DNA of 64,000 nucleotides from JADJPG01 sp964491875 (GCA_964491875.1 CAZBIC010000004.1:1-64000); one strand, 5' to 3'. Numbered from the stretch's first letter, positions 37,501 to 45,605 are shown. Numbers and translations are program-made. Notes: generated by a model not told the origin, from the sequence alone.

Positions 37501-37716
37501 CGCAGCAGGGGCGAGGCTCCACTGATTCGTCGAATCGAGGCGGGAGGTTTGCTCGATGACGGCGCTATTCGTGCCGAGGTTCGTCGCGTTGAGTCGCCAC
37601 CTTCCGTCAGCTGCCGGATTGATCTGCAACACTGGTTGCGCGTTGCCAGCGGCCAGCGTGATCGCCAGAAGCAGAAGAATCCCGAGTCTTCGCTGACGGA
37701 CAACTTCACGTATCAT
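34522..37716 (-). CDS. Large secreted Gly-rich protein with Ca-binding repeats and PQSTRAVRP tail
   Basis: A 1064-aa exported protein with a signal peptide (residues 1-27, ending LAAGNAQ). Domains in order are an Ig-like region (about 100-190), a ZU5-like region (NTGGFVWSEDRELRLFAPPGAL), IPT-like and further beta domains, and a glycine-rich beta region (about 630-790) similar to the neighbouring 379-aa protein. Thrombospondin-type-3-like Asp repeats (DSDGDGIGDADE, DSDNDGIPDGEE, DADGDGFPD; about 898-960) follow. The last 82 residues carry three copies of PQSTRAVRP plus a degenerate PQSPQLIR. It is first of a three-gene run and has an operator-like palindrome about 45 bp upstream. Confidence 0.85.
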   Translation of the reverse strand: MIREVVRQRRLGILLLLAITLAAGNAQPVLQINPAADGRWRLNATNLGTNSAVIEQTSRLDSTNQWSLAPAALGGTLKPSGAQQFLRLRVVPATPPAPASESPVAFTTPPTTVRGGDSVSFPLTVFTPIASLQWLVNGIPGGSADSGPITTNGLFTAPLLETNRVVEIRARAVLASGTIAEAISFLTVLGADIPVGPRSIVANTGGFVWSEDRELRLFAPPGALSADQILSVSNALDSAIDHDTDEFETLALFEAHPDGIQFAQPVSVEFPLNRWVEPSTVLPLSVASTGSPVTWNKESTATVLPGGLRATAALPHFSLWSIRRRLITGPTLPAIPVVTNVLPSRLREGELRPILISGSGLGAVRNITVHELDGARTTHLTVRSSISVPAAPHQLGVLLKSFPNTNQPVGQDRQYRIRLTVGSGRFTDVIVTVTGLNEFDLQPQSIFTVPPVPGTNRALYSRIRLSLFSTLTNQARVLAWRATDEVTVGGTIVSTGLRGPDGEGLFPGYLPEPERSYSDSGGGAIASYPSNFEVTGQPGKPALVVNLNDYLPGSLNRIFGQPGHAGSDSSVWILDPLLPLPIRGEAMYGHYDRTLAQRINSRDESDYNFWHELADELTEDHPEGRKGHQGRPGGFVARQPWSGFHIGARMIQPGGGGGGGGASYRPWGYRFRTTPAIGLGGGSGGGGGNAISLASGGTLNVTEFSIVDTSGGNGGAGGRPSPNAFEDWETIGQGGGGGPGGAGTIHLLAGERLFDTARGGGLRHIAGEWGAGGFLMTVHTHNQAVPKSWYAPIPDPPARSQAEVAGPDFNNAANGLQTSIRVSRLVEAQAMNPTLQDVVVRVINRAGEREFRVRGITARTRSVRLLLQPGTNSIFVTAIRDHAVLNREIVVLDTPDSDGDGIGDADEILIGLNPNSPDSDNDGIPDGEEWLNGGNSLPGDADGDGFPDTVENEAGSDPLDPASTPLNTGLGNGVNRAIIIAGPQSTRAVRPAASVSTGFVTSLPQSTRAVRPEVTGLHSVGGTFVPASPQSTRAVRPLLAPTMSLTNGMHIATPQSPQLIRSIF
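34606..34770 (-). repeat. Three PQSTRAVRP-encoding repeats
   Basis: 27-bp units at 34744-34770, 34681-34707 and 34606-34632 (minus strand) each encode PQSTRAVRP. They are separated by spacers of 12 and 16 residues with unrelated sequence. Codons differ between copies (for example CGG versus CGT positions), so the conservation is at the protein level. A fourth, degenerate copy (PQSPQLIRSIF) forms the C-terminus. Confidence 0.9.
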
Positions 37717-37758
37717 GCCCGCAGGGTAACGGGCGCCTCCTTAAACCACGGTTAGGCC

Positions 37759-37780
37759 AACCTGAAATCGATTTAAGGTT
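37759..37780. promoter_or_regulatory. Operator-like 22-bp imperfect palindrome
   Basis: The site reads aacctgaaatc followed by gatttaaggtt; the half-sites match at 10 of 11 positions. It lies 43 bp upstream of the first gene of the secreted-protein run. The same aacctgaaat half-site occurs at 40146, upstream of the OmpR-type regulator gene. Binding by that regulator is inferred. Confidence 0.5.
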
Positions 37781-37802
37781 GGGAGTATGCGCTGGCGCGA
37801 AA

Positions 37803-37882
37803 GGTAGGGCGCGTCGCTCCGCGCGCGCTCCGCTTCGTCAGTGCGATGTCCAACCGGCGCACGCGGAGCGATGCGCCCTACC
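37803..37882. repeat. 80-bp inverted-repeat element
   Basis: The 21-bp ends ggtagggcgcgtcgctccgcg (37803) and cgcggagcgatgcgccctacc (37862-37882) are inverted copies with one mismatch, flanking a 38-bp centre. The perfect-ended, gene-free structure between two genes looks like a REP/MITE-type element. It could also act as a bidirectional terminator, although no T-run follows. Confidence 0.75.
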
Positions 37883-37914
37883 ACCGACAGCCATCCAATT
37901 CTCCTGACCGAAGT

Positions 37915-39438
37915 TCAATTCACGCCCGCGGCGCGCGGCAGTTCGACGGTGAAGCTGCTGCCTACGCCGATTTCGCTGCGCGCGTGAACGGTGCCGCCGT
38001 GCGCTTCGACCAACGTCTTCACAATGGCCAGCCCCAGACCAGCACCGCCATCCGAGCGACGACGCGCGGCGTCCACCCGATAGAAACGATCGAACAACTT
38101 CGGGAGATGTTCCGGCGCGATGCCGATGCCCTGGTCCGCGACTTCGAGTAAAACGGTTCCCGGTTTTGCCGCGAGCGTGAGTGTCACGGGATGATTCTCA
38201 GGCGAATGGAGAATTGCGTTCTCGACCAGATTGAACACCACGCGATCCAGCGCGACGGCGTCGCCGGACAAGGTCCAGTTTGCGCCGCTCGATGTGTCGG
38301 GATTGAACTGGAGCAGGACGTGGCGCTGGGAGGCGAGTGGTTCCAGCTTCGCGAGCGTTTGTTTCACGACGGCGGCGAGGTCGACGGCCTGCCGCACGGC
38401 GAGCACCTGCCCGGCATCCGAACGCGCGAGCGTGAGCAGGCTCTCGACGAGCCGGGAGAGATGAACACATTCGTCGAGATTGCTGCGGAGCGTCTGGACG
38501 AGAAACGGATGATTGCCCGGCTCGCGCAAGGCGACCTGAATTTCGCCGCGAAGAATCGTGAGCGGCGTGCGGAGTTCGTGTGCGGCATCCGCGACGAAGC
38601 GTTGTTGCGCGCGGTGAACTTCGGTGACGCGTTCGAGCAGGCGATTGCAGGCGCGGAGCAGGCGCTGGCTGTCGGGATCGCCGGTTGAGACGTTGAATCG
38701 TGTGGAGGCGAGTTGATTCAGTTCCAACCGTTCCGCGGTGTCGGCGGCGAGATGCAGCGCGCGGATTTGCCGAAGCGACCACCAATGCCATCCGCCGGTG
38801 AGGGCGAGCAGCAGCGCGGTGAATCCGCCAAAGACAATCCAGCGATCGTGGAGCGGGCGTAACGCGTCGCTGAGCCGCATGGCCGCCTGCAGCCAGGCGC
38901 TGATGTAGGAGCGCCGGGCGAGCTCGTCGTAGTCGTTCACGGATGTTGTCGCGACCAGCCAGCGATCACCGCCGCTGCTGGGGAGTTCGGCGATCCAGGC
39001 TGCGCCAATGATGTTGGTGGCGAAGTGGCGGTTGTAGAGCCGCGGCTCATTGGCGACGAAATCCGGGATGCCCTTGAACGGTTCCAGCGGCGTCTCATCG
39101 TGACGTGGCGAGAGCAGTGATGGGAACGCCATTCGCGCGGCGGTGTCATTGAGCGGGAGTGACAGGGTGGAGCCGGCGGGTCGGCCGATTTCCCAGCCGG
39201 AGAGATCGTAGAGCAGCACGCGGAGGTGACGTGGATTGCCGGCGACGATGCGTTGAAAATGCGCCGAGTACTCCGGCTTCCGCGGGTTCACATGCCGCGC
39301 CATCATCTGCGACTGCATGGAGAGAATGTTCTGGGTTTGCTCGTAGTCGCGGCGGTTGGCTTCGGCGGTCCAGAATCCGCCGGTTCCAATCATCGCCAGA
39401 GCCACGGCCCAGAGAATAATGGGAGGAAGAGATTTCAT
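37915..39438 (-). CDS. Sensor histidine kinase
   Basis: A 507-aa membrane sensor kinase. The first transmembrane helix is at about residues 5-25 and the second near 210-230, enclosing a periplasmic sensor region. A HAMP-like stretch is followed by HisKA with the phospho-His in FVADAAHELRTPLTIL, then HATPase_c motifs (VFNLVENAILHS, VADQGIGIAPEHLPKLFDRFYR, GGAGLGLAIVKTLVEAHGG). The layout resembles the CusS/heavy-metal-sensor type. ATG 39438 overlaps the stop of the response regulator gene (ATGA), which fixes the start and shows co-translation. Confidence 0.95.
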   Translation of the reverse strand: MKSLPPIILWAVALAMIGTGGFWTAEANRRDYEQTQNILSMQSQMMARHVNPRKPEYSAHFQRIVAGNPRHLRVLLYDLSGWEIGRPAGSTLSLPLNDTAARMAFPSLLSPRHDETPLEPFKGIPDFVANEPRLYNRHFATNIIGAAWIAELPSSGGDRWLVATTSVNDYDELARRSYISAWLQAAMRLSDALRPLHDRWIVFGGFTALLLALTGGWHWWSLRQIRALHLAADTAERLELNQLASTRFNVSTGDPDSQRLLRACNRLLERVTEVHRAQQRFVADAAHELRTPLTILRGEIQVALREPGNHPFLVQTLRSNLDECVHLSRLVESLLTLARSDAGQVLAVRQAVDLAAVVKQTLAKLEPLASQRHVLLQFNPDTSSGANWTLSGDAVALDRVVFNLVENAILHSPENHPVTLTLAAKPGTVLLEVADQGIGIAPEHLPKLFDRFYRVDAARRRSDGGAGLGLAIVKTLVEAHGGTVHARSEIGVGSSFTVELPRAAGVN

Positions 39439-40124
39439 CGCGACGGCGGGCCTTTCGCATCGCGCAGGACATAGCCGACGCCGCGCACGGTGTGGATCAA
39501 GCGCGGGCTGAAACCGCGGTCCACCTTGTCGCGCAGCTGATGCATGGTGACATCGATGACGTTGCTGAACGGATCGAAGAACCGATCCCACACGTGTTCG
39601 GCGAGTTCAGCGCGCGTCACCACTTCGCCGGCGCGGCGCATGAGCAGATCGAGAATCGCGAATGGCTTGGCGGTGAGTTCCACCGATTGACCAGCACGGC
39701 GGACGGAACGGGTTCGAGGATCAAGCTCCAGATCCGCAACGGTCAGCAGCAATGGAGCGTCCGTGCCGCTGCGGCGGAGCAGGGCGCGCACGCGGGCGAG
39801 GAATTCATCGAGGTCGAACGGTTTGACGAGATAATCGTCCGCGCCGAGATCGAGGCCGCGCACGCGATCGTGAACGCCATCGCGCGCGGTGAGCATGAGC
39901 ACGCGGGGTTGTTCCTGCTGACGACGGAGTTCACGCAGGACCGAGAAGCCATCGATTCCTGGCAGCATCACGTCGAGGACGATGAGGTCGTAGCCGTTCT
40001 CGCGTGCGAGGTGCAGCCCTTCGGGGCCATCGGGTGCGACGTCGACGGCGTAGGATTGCTGCCGCAGGCCGCGTTCGAGAAAACGCGCCACCTTCGGTTC
40101 GTCTTCAACCACGAGGATTCGCAC
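39435..40124 (-). CDS. OmpR-family response regulator
   Basis: A 229-aa regulator. Its receiver domain has acidic pocket VVEDEP, phospho-acceptor Asp51 in LIVLDVMLPGIDG and Lys in YLVKPFD. A C-terminal winged-helix DNA-binding domain follows (LTAKPFAILDLLMRRAGEVVTRAELAEHVWD, shown here as landmarks, and IHTVRGVGYVLRD). The start is GTG at 40124. It forms a two-gene operon with the kinase. An aacctgaaat half-site 22 bp upstream suggests autoregulation. The signal is unknown. Confidence 0.95.
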   Translation of the reverse strand: MRILVVEDEPKVARFLERGLRQQSYAVDVAPDGPEGLHLARENGYDLIVLDVMLPGIDGFSVLRELRRQQEQPRVLMLTARDGVHDRVRGLDLGADDYLVKPFDLDEFLARVRALLRRSGTDAPLLLTVADLELDPRTRSVRRAGQSVELTAKPFAILDLLMRRAGEVVTRAELAEHVWDRFFDPFSNVIDVTMHQLRDKVDRGFSPRLIHTVRGVGYVLRDAKGPPSR

Positions 40125-40145
40125 AGGTGACAGTGTGCCGGAACG

Positions 40146-40170
40146 AACCTGAAATGACGATTAAATCCGG
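40146..40170. promoter_or_regulatory. Operator-like half-site upstream of the response regulator
   Basis: The site contains aacctgaaat, identical to the left half of the palindrome at 37759, followed by gattaaatcc. It lies 21 bp upstream of the regulator's GTG start, a position suited to autoregulation. Confidence 0.45.
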
Positions 40171-40204
40171 GTGCAGCAGCCGGCGTGAAAATGGCTCGCG
40201 AAGA

Positions 40205-41185
40205 TTATGGCACGAGCCCGTAGCCGCGGAACTGGCGGTAGGCAGGATTACGGATGCGTTTGCAGTCTTCGCCGTTGATCTTGAGCGTGCCGTCGTCGCT
40301 GAGGATGAAGAAATCGGTCTGTCCGCGCTCGTTCGAGTAGGCGAGCCCCTCGGGATTCAATCCGGGAAACCGCACGCCAGCCATGGGCACGGGAGCATCG
40401 GAGCCGCCTTTCCAAGTGTAGGCGCGAGATTCGCCGTCGCTCCCGAAAGAGCCGGCGATGATGAGATAGTTGTCCTTGTCGCGACCGATGCTGCGGATGC
40501 CGTAGCCGCCGAGGTCGAGCTGGATGGCGTCGCCGAATCGCGCGGGGCGTCCAAGAATCACCTCGTTCGCATTGAGCAGCGGCACGAGCAGCGCCTTGCC
40601 TTGCGGGATGGGATTGCGGAAGCCGATGAGCAGCGTGTTCTCGGGCGTGGAGGTGAGCCCCTCGATGTTCAGTGCGCCGGGTTCTTTCGGGGCGCGTTGG
40701 GAGGCAGCGGCGAGATTAAAGCGGGCGAGCTTCGGTTCGCGCACGAGATCGTCGAGGAGTTTCGGATATGGTTTGCCAACGGGCACCATCTTCACGATGT
40801 CGTTCGTGATGGTGAATGAAGTCGCAAAGAAGCGTTCGCGATTAGGTGAGTCTTTGCCTTTGGCGTTGCGCCCGTGCGAGGTGATCCAGAACACGTTGTC
40901 GCCAATGACGGCGCTGCCCTCGATATCGGCCTCCGGGGATTTCTTCCCGATGCGCAGGAACGACGTCATGTCGAAGCTCTGCGAGGGCAACCCGCCCGCC
41001 TTGCGACTGTAGACGCGCAGGATGTTGTCCTCGTCATTCGCCACGGCGAACAAATCTGGCGTAAGACTGACTGCCGCCGAGGCGTCGCACATTCCGCGAA
41101 AGGTGGTGGGCACGGAGAGCGATGCCCCGACTGTGGAGGTGACAACGCTCAGCGATGTCGCGCACGAAATGAATAACCGTTTCAT
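40205..41185 (-). CDS. Exported DUF3616 protein
   Basis: A 326-aa protein with a signal-like N-terminus (KRLFISCATSLSVVTSTVGA). It shows the DUF3616 pattern: MCDASAAVSLTPDLFAVANDEDNILRVYS, FWITSHGRNAKGK, NIEGLTSTPENTLLIGFRNPI and LDLGGYGIRSIGRD (landmarks quoted in pieces). The fold is likely a beta-propeller. Function is unknown. It is last in a minus-strand run SDR, GH88, secreted unknown, OYE and DUF3616, with 54 bp to the OYE gene. Confidence 0.8.
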   Translation of the reverse strand: MKRLFISCATSLSVVTSTVGASLSVPTTFRGMCDASAAVSLTPDLFAVANDEDNILRVYSRKAGGLPSQSFDMTSFLRIGKKSPEADIEGSAVIGDNVFWITSHGRNAKGKDSPNRERFFATSFTITNDIVKMVPVGKPYPKLLDDLVREPKLARFNLAAASQRAPKEPGALNIEGLTSTPENTLLIGFRNPIPQGKALLVPLLNANEVILGRPARFGDAIQLDLGGYGIRSIGRDKDNYLIIAGSFGSDGESRAYTWKGGSDAPVPMAGVRFPGLNPEGLAYSNERGQTDFFILSDDGTLKINGEDCKRIRNPAYRQFRGYGLVP

Positions 41186-41239
41186 GGCGGCAACCTAGCG
41201 GCGGGTTTGTGGTGAGGCAAACGGAACGCGGAATTGAGT

Positions 41240-42754
41240 TTATGCGCCGGTCGCCTTCTTGACCGCTTTCAACTCCTGAAACTCCGGGCGCGCCTTGTAG
41301 TGATCGTCGAGCGGGTAGCAGCCGCTGATGATGCCGTTGCGCGGCGCGGTGGTGCAGTCGCTGAAGGTGCGGCAGATGAGCTTCGGCGTGAGCGCGCCCT
41401 TCGTGGTCGCGTCGGCGAGCATTTCGGGATAGCTGAGCACCATGCGGCCGAGGCCGACCATGTCCGTCCACCCATTGCGCACCGCATGTTGCGCGACGTG
41501 TGGCAGATATTCCTGGAGGTAGGAGTAAGCCGTCCCGATCACAATCGGGCATTGGACATTGGGCATTGAACATTGGGCCTTCGCCATCCGCTCCTTCACC
41601 TGCTTCACCACATTGATCTGCCGTGCGACATCGATGAGCGGATCGTGCGCCGGCTGATAGCCGTCGCTCGGCGGATACGCAGCGGGACGTTGGATATGTG
41701 GGTTGTAGTAGGGCGAACCGGCGCTGAGGTTGAGAATCTTCACGCCGAGTTGCGCGCAGAGTTCGGCGAACTGGAAAGTCTCGGTGAGATCGTATTCCAC
41801 GGGGTTGCTCGCGTTCACACCGAAGCCGTAGTGGTAGGGCAGGCAGTGCGAGAAATCTTCCGGGATGCCGGGGCCGAGCTTGCCCGGTTCGGCGCGCGTC
41901 GGGTCGGTCTTGAACGGCACGAAGTCGAACGCGCTCAGGCGCACGCCGATGTCGATGGGATTCCCGCTCGCTCGAATGCCGGCGATGACCTCGCGCAGGA
42001 TGCGTGTGCGGTTCTCGAAGCTGCCGCCGAACTTGCCGGGCCGCGTGTGTGCGCCGAGAAATTCGTGGAGCAGGTAGCCGTGACAGTGCTTGAGATCGAC
42101 GAAATCCGCGCCGACGTCGCGCGCGATCTTCGCGGCGCGGATGTAGCACTGGATGAGTTCCTCGATCTCCGCGTCGGTGAAGACCTGCGCGTCGCTCGTG
42201 ACGTTGAACTTGCGGTCGAGAATCGGATGGCGGAAGGCGACGCGCGGCTCCATGCGCTTCTTGTCAGTCGGCTTGCAGAACCGGCCGGAGTGCGTGAGCT
42301 GAAAGCCAATGACGAGATCGTCCGCCGTGCCGTAACGCTCGCGATGCGCCTTCACGAGAAGCTCGCGAATCTCCGCGAGGTCGCGCGCGTTCTCTTCCGT
42401 GATGATGAGTTGGTTCGGATTCGCGCGTCCGTCCGGGCGCACGGCCATCGCCTCCCCACCGTAGATGACCTTCGCGCCGCTTTCGCCGAAGCGCTGCCAG
42501 CGTCGGCGCACTTCATCCGTCGCGCCGCCGGTTGTGGTGGCGTCCCAGCCTTCCATCGGATGAATTGCCCAGCGATTGCCGATGCGCTTGCCGTTTACCG
42601 TGAGATCGGGAATGGCCTGCGTCAGCGGTGAGTCCTTGCCGGACGCGATCGTGTCCTCACATGGCAGATCGAGGCCGAGGGCCGCGATGTGATTGCGAAA
42701 GTCAGCGACGGTTTTGAGCGTCGGGATGCGGGTGAGTTTGAAGGGGGTGCTCAT
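41240..42754 (-). CDS. NADH:flavin oxidoreductase, old yellow enzyme family
   Basis: A 504-aa FMN-dependent TIM-barrel oxidoreductase. Landmarks are WAIHPMEGWDAT near the N-terminus, LVIGFQLTHSGRFCKP, the active-site DLKHCHGYLLHEFLGAHTRPGKFGG and RTRILREVIAGIRASG, and a C-terminal ICRTFSDCTTAPRNG. It has no second FAD/NAD domain, so it is the single-domain type. Residues about 390-403 (QCSMPNVQCP) are extra relative to relatives and are encoded by a heptamer repeat. Its ATG overlaps the stop of the upstream gene (ATGA at 42751-42754). The substrate is unknown. Confidence 0.9.
   Translation of the reverse strand: MSTPFKLTRIPTLKTVADFRNHIAALGLDLPCEDTIASGKDSPLTQAIPDLTVNGKRIGNRWAIHPMEGWDATTTGGATDEVRRRWQRFGESGAKVIYGGEAMAVRPDGRANPNQLIITEENARDLAEIRELLVKAHRERYGTADDLVIGFQLTHSGRFCKPTDKKRMEPRVAFRHPILDRKFNVTSDAQVFTDAEIEELIQCYIRAAKIARDVGADFVDLKHCHGYLLHEFLGAHTRPGKFGGSFENRTRILREVIAGIRASGNPIDIGVRLSAFDFVPFKTDPTRAEPGKLGPGIPEDFSHCLPYHYGFGVNASNPVEYDLTETFQFAELCAQLGVKILNLSAGSPYYNPHIQRPAAYPPSDGYQPAHDPLIDVARQINVVKQVKERMAKAQCSMPNVQCPIVIGTAYSYLQEYLPHVAQHAVRNGWTDMVGLGRMVLSYPEMLADATTKGALTPKLICRTFSDCTTAPRNGIISGCYPLDDHYKARPEFQELKAVKKATGA
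41548..41575. repeat. Heptamer tandem repeat inside the OYE gene
   Basis: Four adjacent units of the form rrcattg (ggcattg, gacattg, ggcattg, aacattg) lie on the plus strand. They encode the inserted QCSMPNVQC segment on the minus strand. Confidence 0.85.
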
Positions 42755-44061
42755 GGATTTGCGTTTGCTGCCCGGCGAATATCTCTGGGGTCGATCAAGA
42801 AGTCGACTTCGAGCGGGCGACTGACGCTAATGTCGAGGCGAACCCTTCTAGTGTCGGCCGGAGGCGTGAACTTCTTGTGGTAAACCAACGTGTTGGCTCG
42901 TCCGGCTCTTGTGTATCCGCCACTGGATTCATCAAGTGGTATCTCCTGACCAGTATCGGATGTCAGGCGAAAGTTAATGCGCGGGTTTGGAGAGGTTCCG
43001 GTGATTTCGACTAGAAAACTCGGCTGGGCGCTACTCCATTCTTCCACAATCGTTTTGCCGTCGGAACTGGTAGACCAGCTTGACCCGCTACCAGAACTGT
43101 TTGGCAGTATCCCAAAGTTCGTTCCGTTTGTGATGCAGAGCGTGCCAGGGCCAGCCAGGGCGTTGATGAGGAACTGAATGCCGTTTCGTTCTGCTGCGAT
43201 ATTGAGCGCTGTGAAATTGCCGTCCGACGGCACGGTGAGATTTGTCACAATGAGCCTCTCGTGAGCATCGAAATCTTCCATCTGCGTCCGGTGCAACTCA
43301 AGCTTCAGCTTCCACGCCGGTTCGTCAAAGCGAAGAATGGAACCTTCGTTGCCTGTTGGATCAGAAAACGTACACCGATCAATTTTGGATCTCTTCCAAC
43401 GTGGCTCGGGCGATTCGATTCTCCGCTCTGGTTTCACGTAGGTCGAATAACGGGATGATTGTTCTTTGAGTCCCAGAAGAGTGAGCACGACTGGCCCATT
43501 CGATTTGGCAGCGGGCATTTTGTCAGCTTTCCATACAGGAAAGGGGCCACGAAACGGATTTTGAACTCGCAGGCGACCGAGCGGCGCACGGTTGGCGTCG
43601 AACAGCACAAGTTCAAATTCGCTTTGGCGTCTCGGAAACGCCGGGAGAATAATTCCATGCACCGTGCGCTTTCCGTTGCCGTAGCTACACGATCCTCCTT
43701 GCATTGGGTATTGGAAACCGTCGTCTGCAACCGCTGCCGCGTAGTTCCATGCCGTGGAACCGCCAAGCCCGCCAGAATGCTCGACGTAAACTGTCAGACC
43801 GTTCGAGTAGCTGCCGCAGTGAGCGACCGTTGGACGAGGGATCCACTGTTGAAATCGGGCAGGCAGCAGTCTGCCGGCTTGTTTATGCCAGGGTTTCTCG
43901 GTGGTGAAGGCAGTGCGTCCAATGGCAGTTCCAACAAGTGTAATGGTTGATCCATCTTGAAGACGAATGTTGGTCTCGGTGTTGTTTCGGTAAGCAATAA
44001 ATGCGAGCCAACTCGAGACGGCGATTGCTGCAATCAACAGCAGTGTTTTGCGAGTTTTCAT
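42751..44061 (-). CDS. Membrane-anchored or secreted protein, unknown
   Basis: A 436-aa protein with an N-terminal hydrophobic helix (TRKTLLLIAAIAVSSWLAFIAY), a signal anchor or signal peptide. The mature part is beta-rich with Thr/Ser/Gly loops. It includes TITLVGTAIGRTAF near residue 40 and FELVLFDANRAPLGRLRVQNPF near 160. There is no recognised catalytic motif or lipobox. It sits between the GH88 hydrolase and the OYE gene, overlapping the latter by four bases, so it is probably part of the same operon. The start is ATG 44061; the longer upstream reading is antisense-like. Confidence 0.65.
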   Translation of the reverse strand: MKTRKTLLLIAAIAVSSWLAFIAYRNNTETNIRLQDGSTITLVGTAIGRTAFTTEKPWHKQAGRLLPARFQQWIPRPTVAHCGSYSNGLTVYVEHSGGLGGSTAWNYAAAVADDGFQYPMQGGSCSYGNGKRTVHGIILPAFPRRQSEFELVLFDANRAPLGRLRVQNPFRGPFPVWKADKMPAAKSNGPVVLTLLGLKEQSSRYSTYVKPERRIESPEPRWKRSKIDRCTFSDPTGNEGSILRFDEPAWKLKLELHRTQMEDFDAHERLIVTNLTVPSDGNFTALNIAAERNGIQFLINALAGPGTLCITNGTNFGILPNSSGSGSSWSTSSDGKTIVEEWSSAQPSFLVEITGTSPNPRINFRLTSDTGQEIPLDESSGGYTRAGRANTLVYHKKFTPPADTRRVRLDISVSRPLEVDFLIDPRDIRRAANANP

Positions 44062-44081
44062 GGCTTGAAGCGGCAAAGTCT

Positions 44082-45575
44082 TCACCGACCGGTGCAGCCA
44101 AAGAACGTCAGATACGGCAGACCCTTCGCCTCGCGGAGGATGAGCAGGGCGAGTTCGCGCAGGTGGTAATCGCCCCACATGGAGCTTTCGCCGTTGGGTA
44201 CTTTCTGGCCGGGCGCGATGTAGTCCCAGCCATTTGGTCGATGATAGACAGAGTGGAGAAGCAGGCCTTGGTGCTTCGCGTTTGTGGAGAGATAAGGTTC
44301 GGCGAGCAGCGTGCGGGCGATGGTGAGGCCGGCTTGGCGGAACTTCGAGGCGAGAGGCGATGGGCGATGGGCGGCGAGGTAGTTGCCGAGACGGATTAAT
44401 CCTTGAGCGGCGATGGCAGCCGCGGAGCTGTCCACGGGTTCGTGGGCATTGTACGGGTCGGAAGGTTTGGTGAGGTAGTTCGGCGGAAGGCGATGCAGGT
44501 TCGGCGCGCCGGTGTCCCACATCGGGATGCCGTCGGTGCAGGAATGAGCGAGGTAGAAGTCGGCCGTGGCGACGGCGGCTTTCTCAAATGCCTCCAGTGC
44601 TTCTCTCGCCTTCTTGCGATTGACCCGGGCCACCCAATCCACCAATGGAGCCGACCAGTCGCTTGCTTTTCTGGCATTCTTTGAGGCTGCAATGTCAAGG
44701 AACGCTGGCGGCATCGCGTTCTCCAACTCGGTTCGTGGCATTGAGAACAGGAACTCAAGTTGTTCGGCAAACCCGCAAATCGCCCAGGCCAGTCCGCGCG
44801 TCCAGGTGCTGAACGGGGAGTAGCCCTGCTGGCTATTTGGGCACCGAAACGCGCCGTTCTTCTCATTGAATACTGCTTCGTGGGTTGTGCGACCGCGGAC
44901 GTCGTAAACGTCGCGCTTTTCACCGTAGTAAATCGAAAAGCGGGCAGTGTTGATTGAGTGTTCCACCAGACGTTGCAATAAGGAGATTCTGAAGTCCTGT
45001 TCCCCCATGAGCGCGTGGCCGAGTTGATGCGCGACGGCGAGCGAACGGCAGGAACGAATGGTATCGACGAAGAGCGAGTGCGCGCCGTTGAAGCTGTGGA
45101 TGAAGCCCGTGCCGTCCGCAAGCTTCGTCCAGCGCGAGGCCTGCACGGCGCCGCTGACCTTGAGCGCGAGTTCGTAGAAATCCTTCTCGCGTTCGTTCCA
45201 TTCGATGCGGCCTTCGTGCATCAGGCGGAGCAGATTGCCGTACGTGGAGACGTTGTTGAACCCATGATCATGCACGCCGATGTGCGAGACGTGGCTGGCC
45301 ATCAGCTCGACGGTCTTGCGCCGGCCGATGTCGAGGAAGCGCGTGTCGCCCGTGGCATCGAATTGGAGAATCGCGGACCCGAACTGGAAACCTTGCGTCC
45401 ACTCCGTCCAGCCGCGCGACGTGTAGCGGCCCTTGACGGTGAAGACAGGCGTGCCGTCGGCGGGCTTCCAGGTTTTCTCGATGCTGGAAATTTTCTGCGC
45501 CGAGAGCTCGAACATCCGCTCGATGGCGGGGACGAGTTTCTGCGGCGTGAGCTTGTTGTCGATCTTGATGGCCAT
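44082..45575 (-). CDS. GH88-family unsaturated glycuronyl hydrolase
   Basis: A 497-aa alpha/alpha-barrel hydrolase. GH88 landmarks are HDHGFNNVSTYGNLLRL near residue 103, the substrate-site region AVFNEKNGAFRCPNSQQGYSPFSTWTRGLAWAICGF near 230-265 (read in two parts), and DSSAAAIAAQGLIRLG near 430. GH88 enzymes remove the unsaturated uronic acid left by polysaccharide lyases. No signal peptide is seen, so it acts in the cytoplasm on imported oligosaccharides. The start is ATG 45575. The gene follows the SDR gene on the same strand. Confidence 0.85.
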   Translation of the reverse strand: MAIKIDNKLTPQKLVPAIERMFELSAQKISSIEKTWKPADGTPVFTVKGRYTSRGWTEWTQGFQFGSAILQFDATGDTRFLDIGRRKTVELMASHVSHIGVHDHGFNNVSTYGNLLRLMHEGRIEWNEREKDFYELALKVSGAVQASRWTKLADGTGFIHSFNGAHSLFVDTIRSCRSLAVAHQLGHALMGEQDFRISLLQRLVEHSINTARFSIYYGEKRDVYDVRGRTTHEAVFNEKNGAFRCPNSQQGYSPFSTWTRGLAWAICGFAEQLEFLFSMPRTELENAMPPAFLDIAASKNARKASDWSAPLVDWVARVNRKKAREALEAFEKAAVATADFYLAHSCTDGIPMWDTGAPNLHRLPPNYLTKPSDPYNAHEPVDSSAAAIAAQGLIRLGNYLAAHRPSPLASKFRQAGLTIARTLLAEPYLSTNAKHQGLLLHSVYHRPNGWDYIAPGQKVPNGESSMWGDYHLRELALLILREAKGLPYLTFFGCTGR

Positions 45576-45584
45576 GGGGCGGTT

Positions 45585-45605
45585 GATTCGTGAGACGTGA
45601 TGCGT
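45585..45605. repeat. Heptamer tandem repeat, intergenic
   Basis: Three adjacent units (gattcgt, gagacgt, gatgcgt) lie in the 58-bp gap between the SDR and GH88 genes, just upstream of the GH88 start codon. A second array sits inside the neighbouring SDR gene, about 400 bp away. Confidence 0.75.

Noticed and set aside
37803..37882. The inverted repeat as a simple terminator
   Set aside because: The arms are separated by 38 bp and no T-run follows on either strand, so an insertion-type repeat is the better reading; a terminator role is not excluded.
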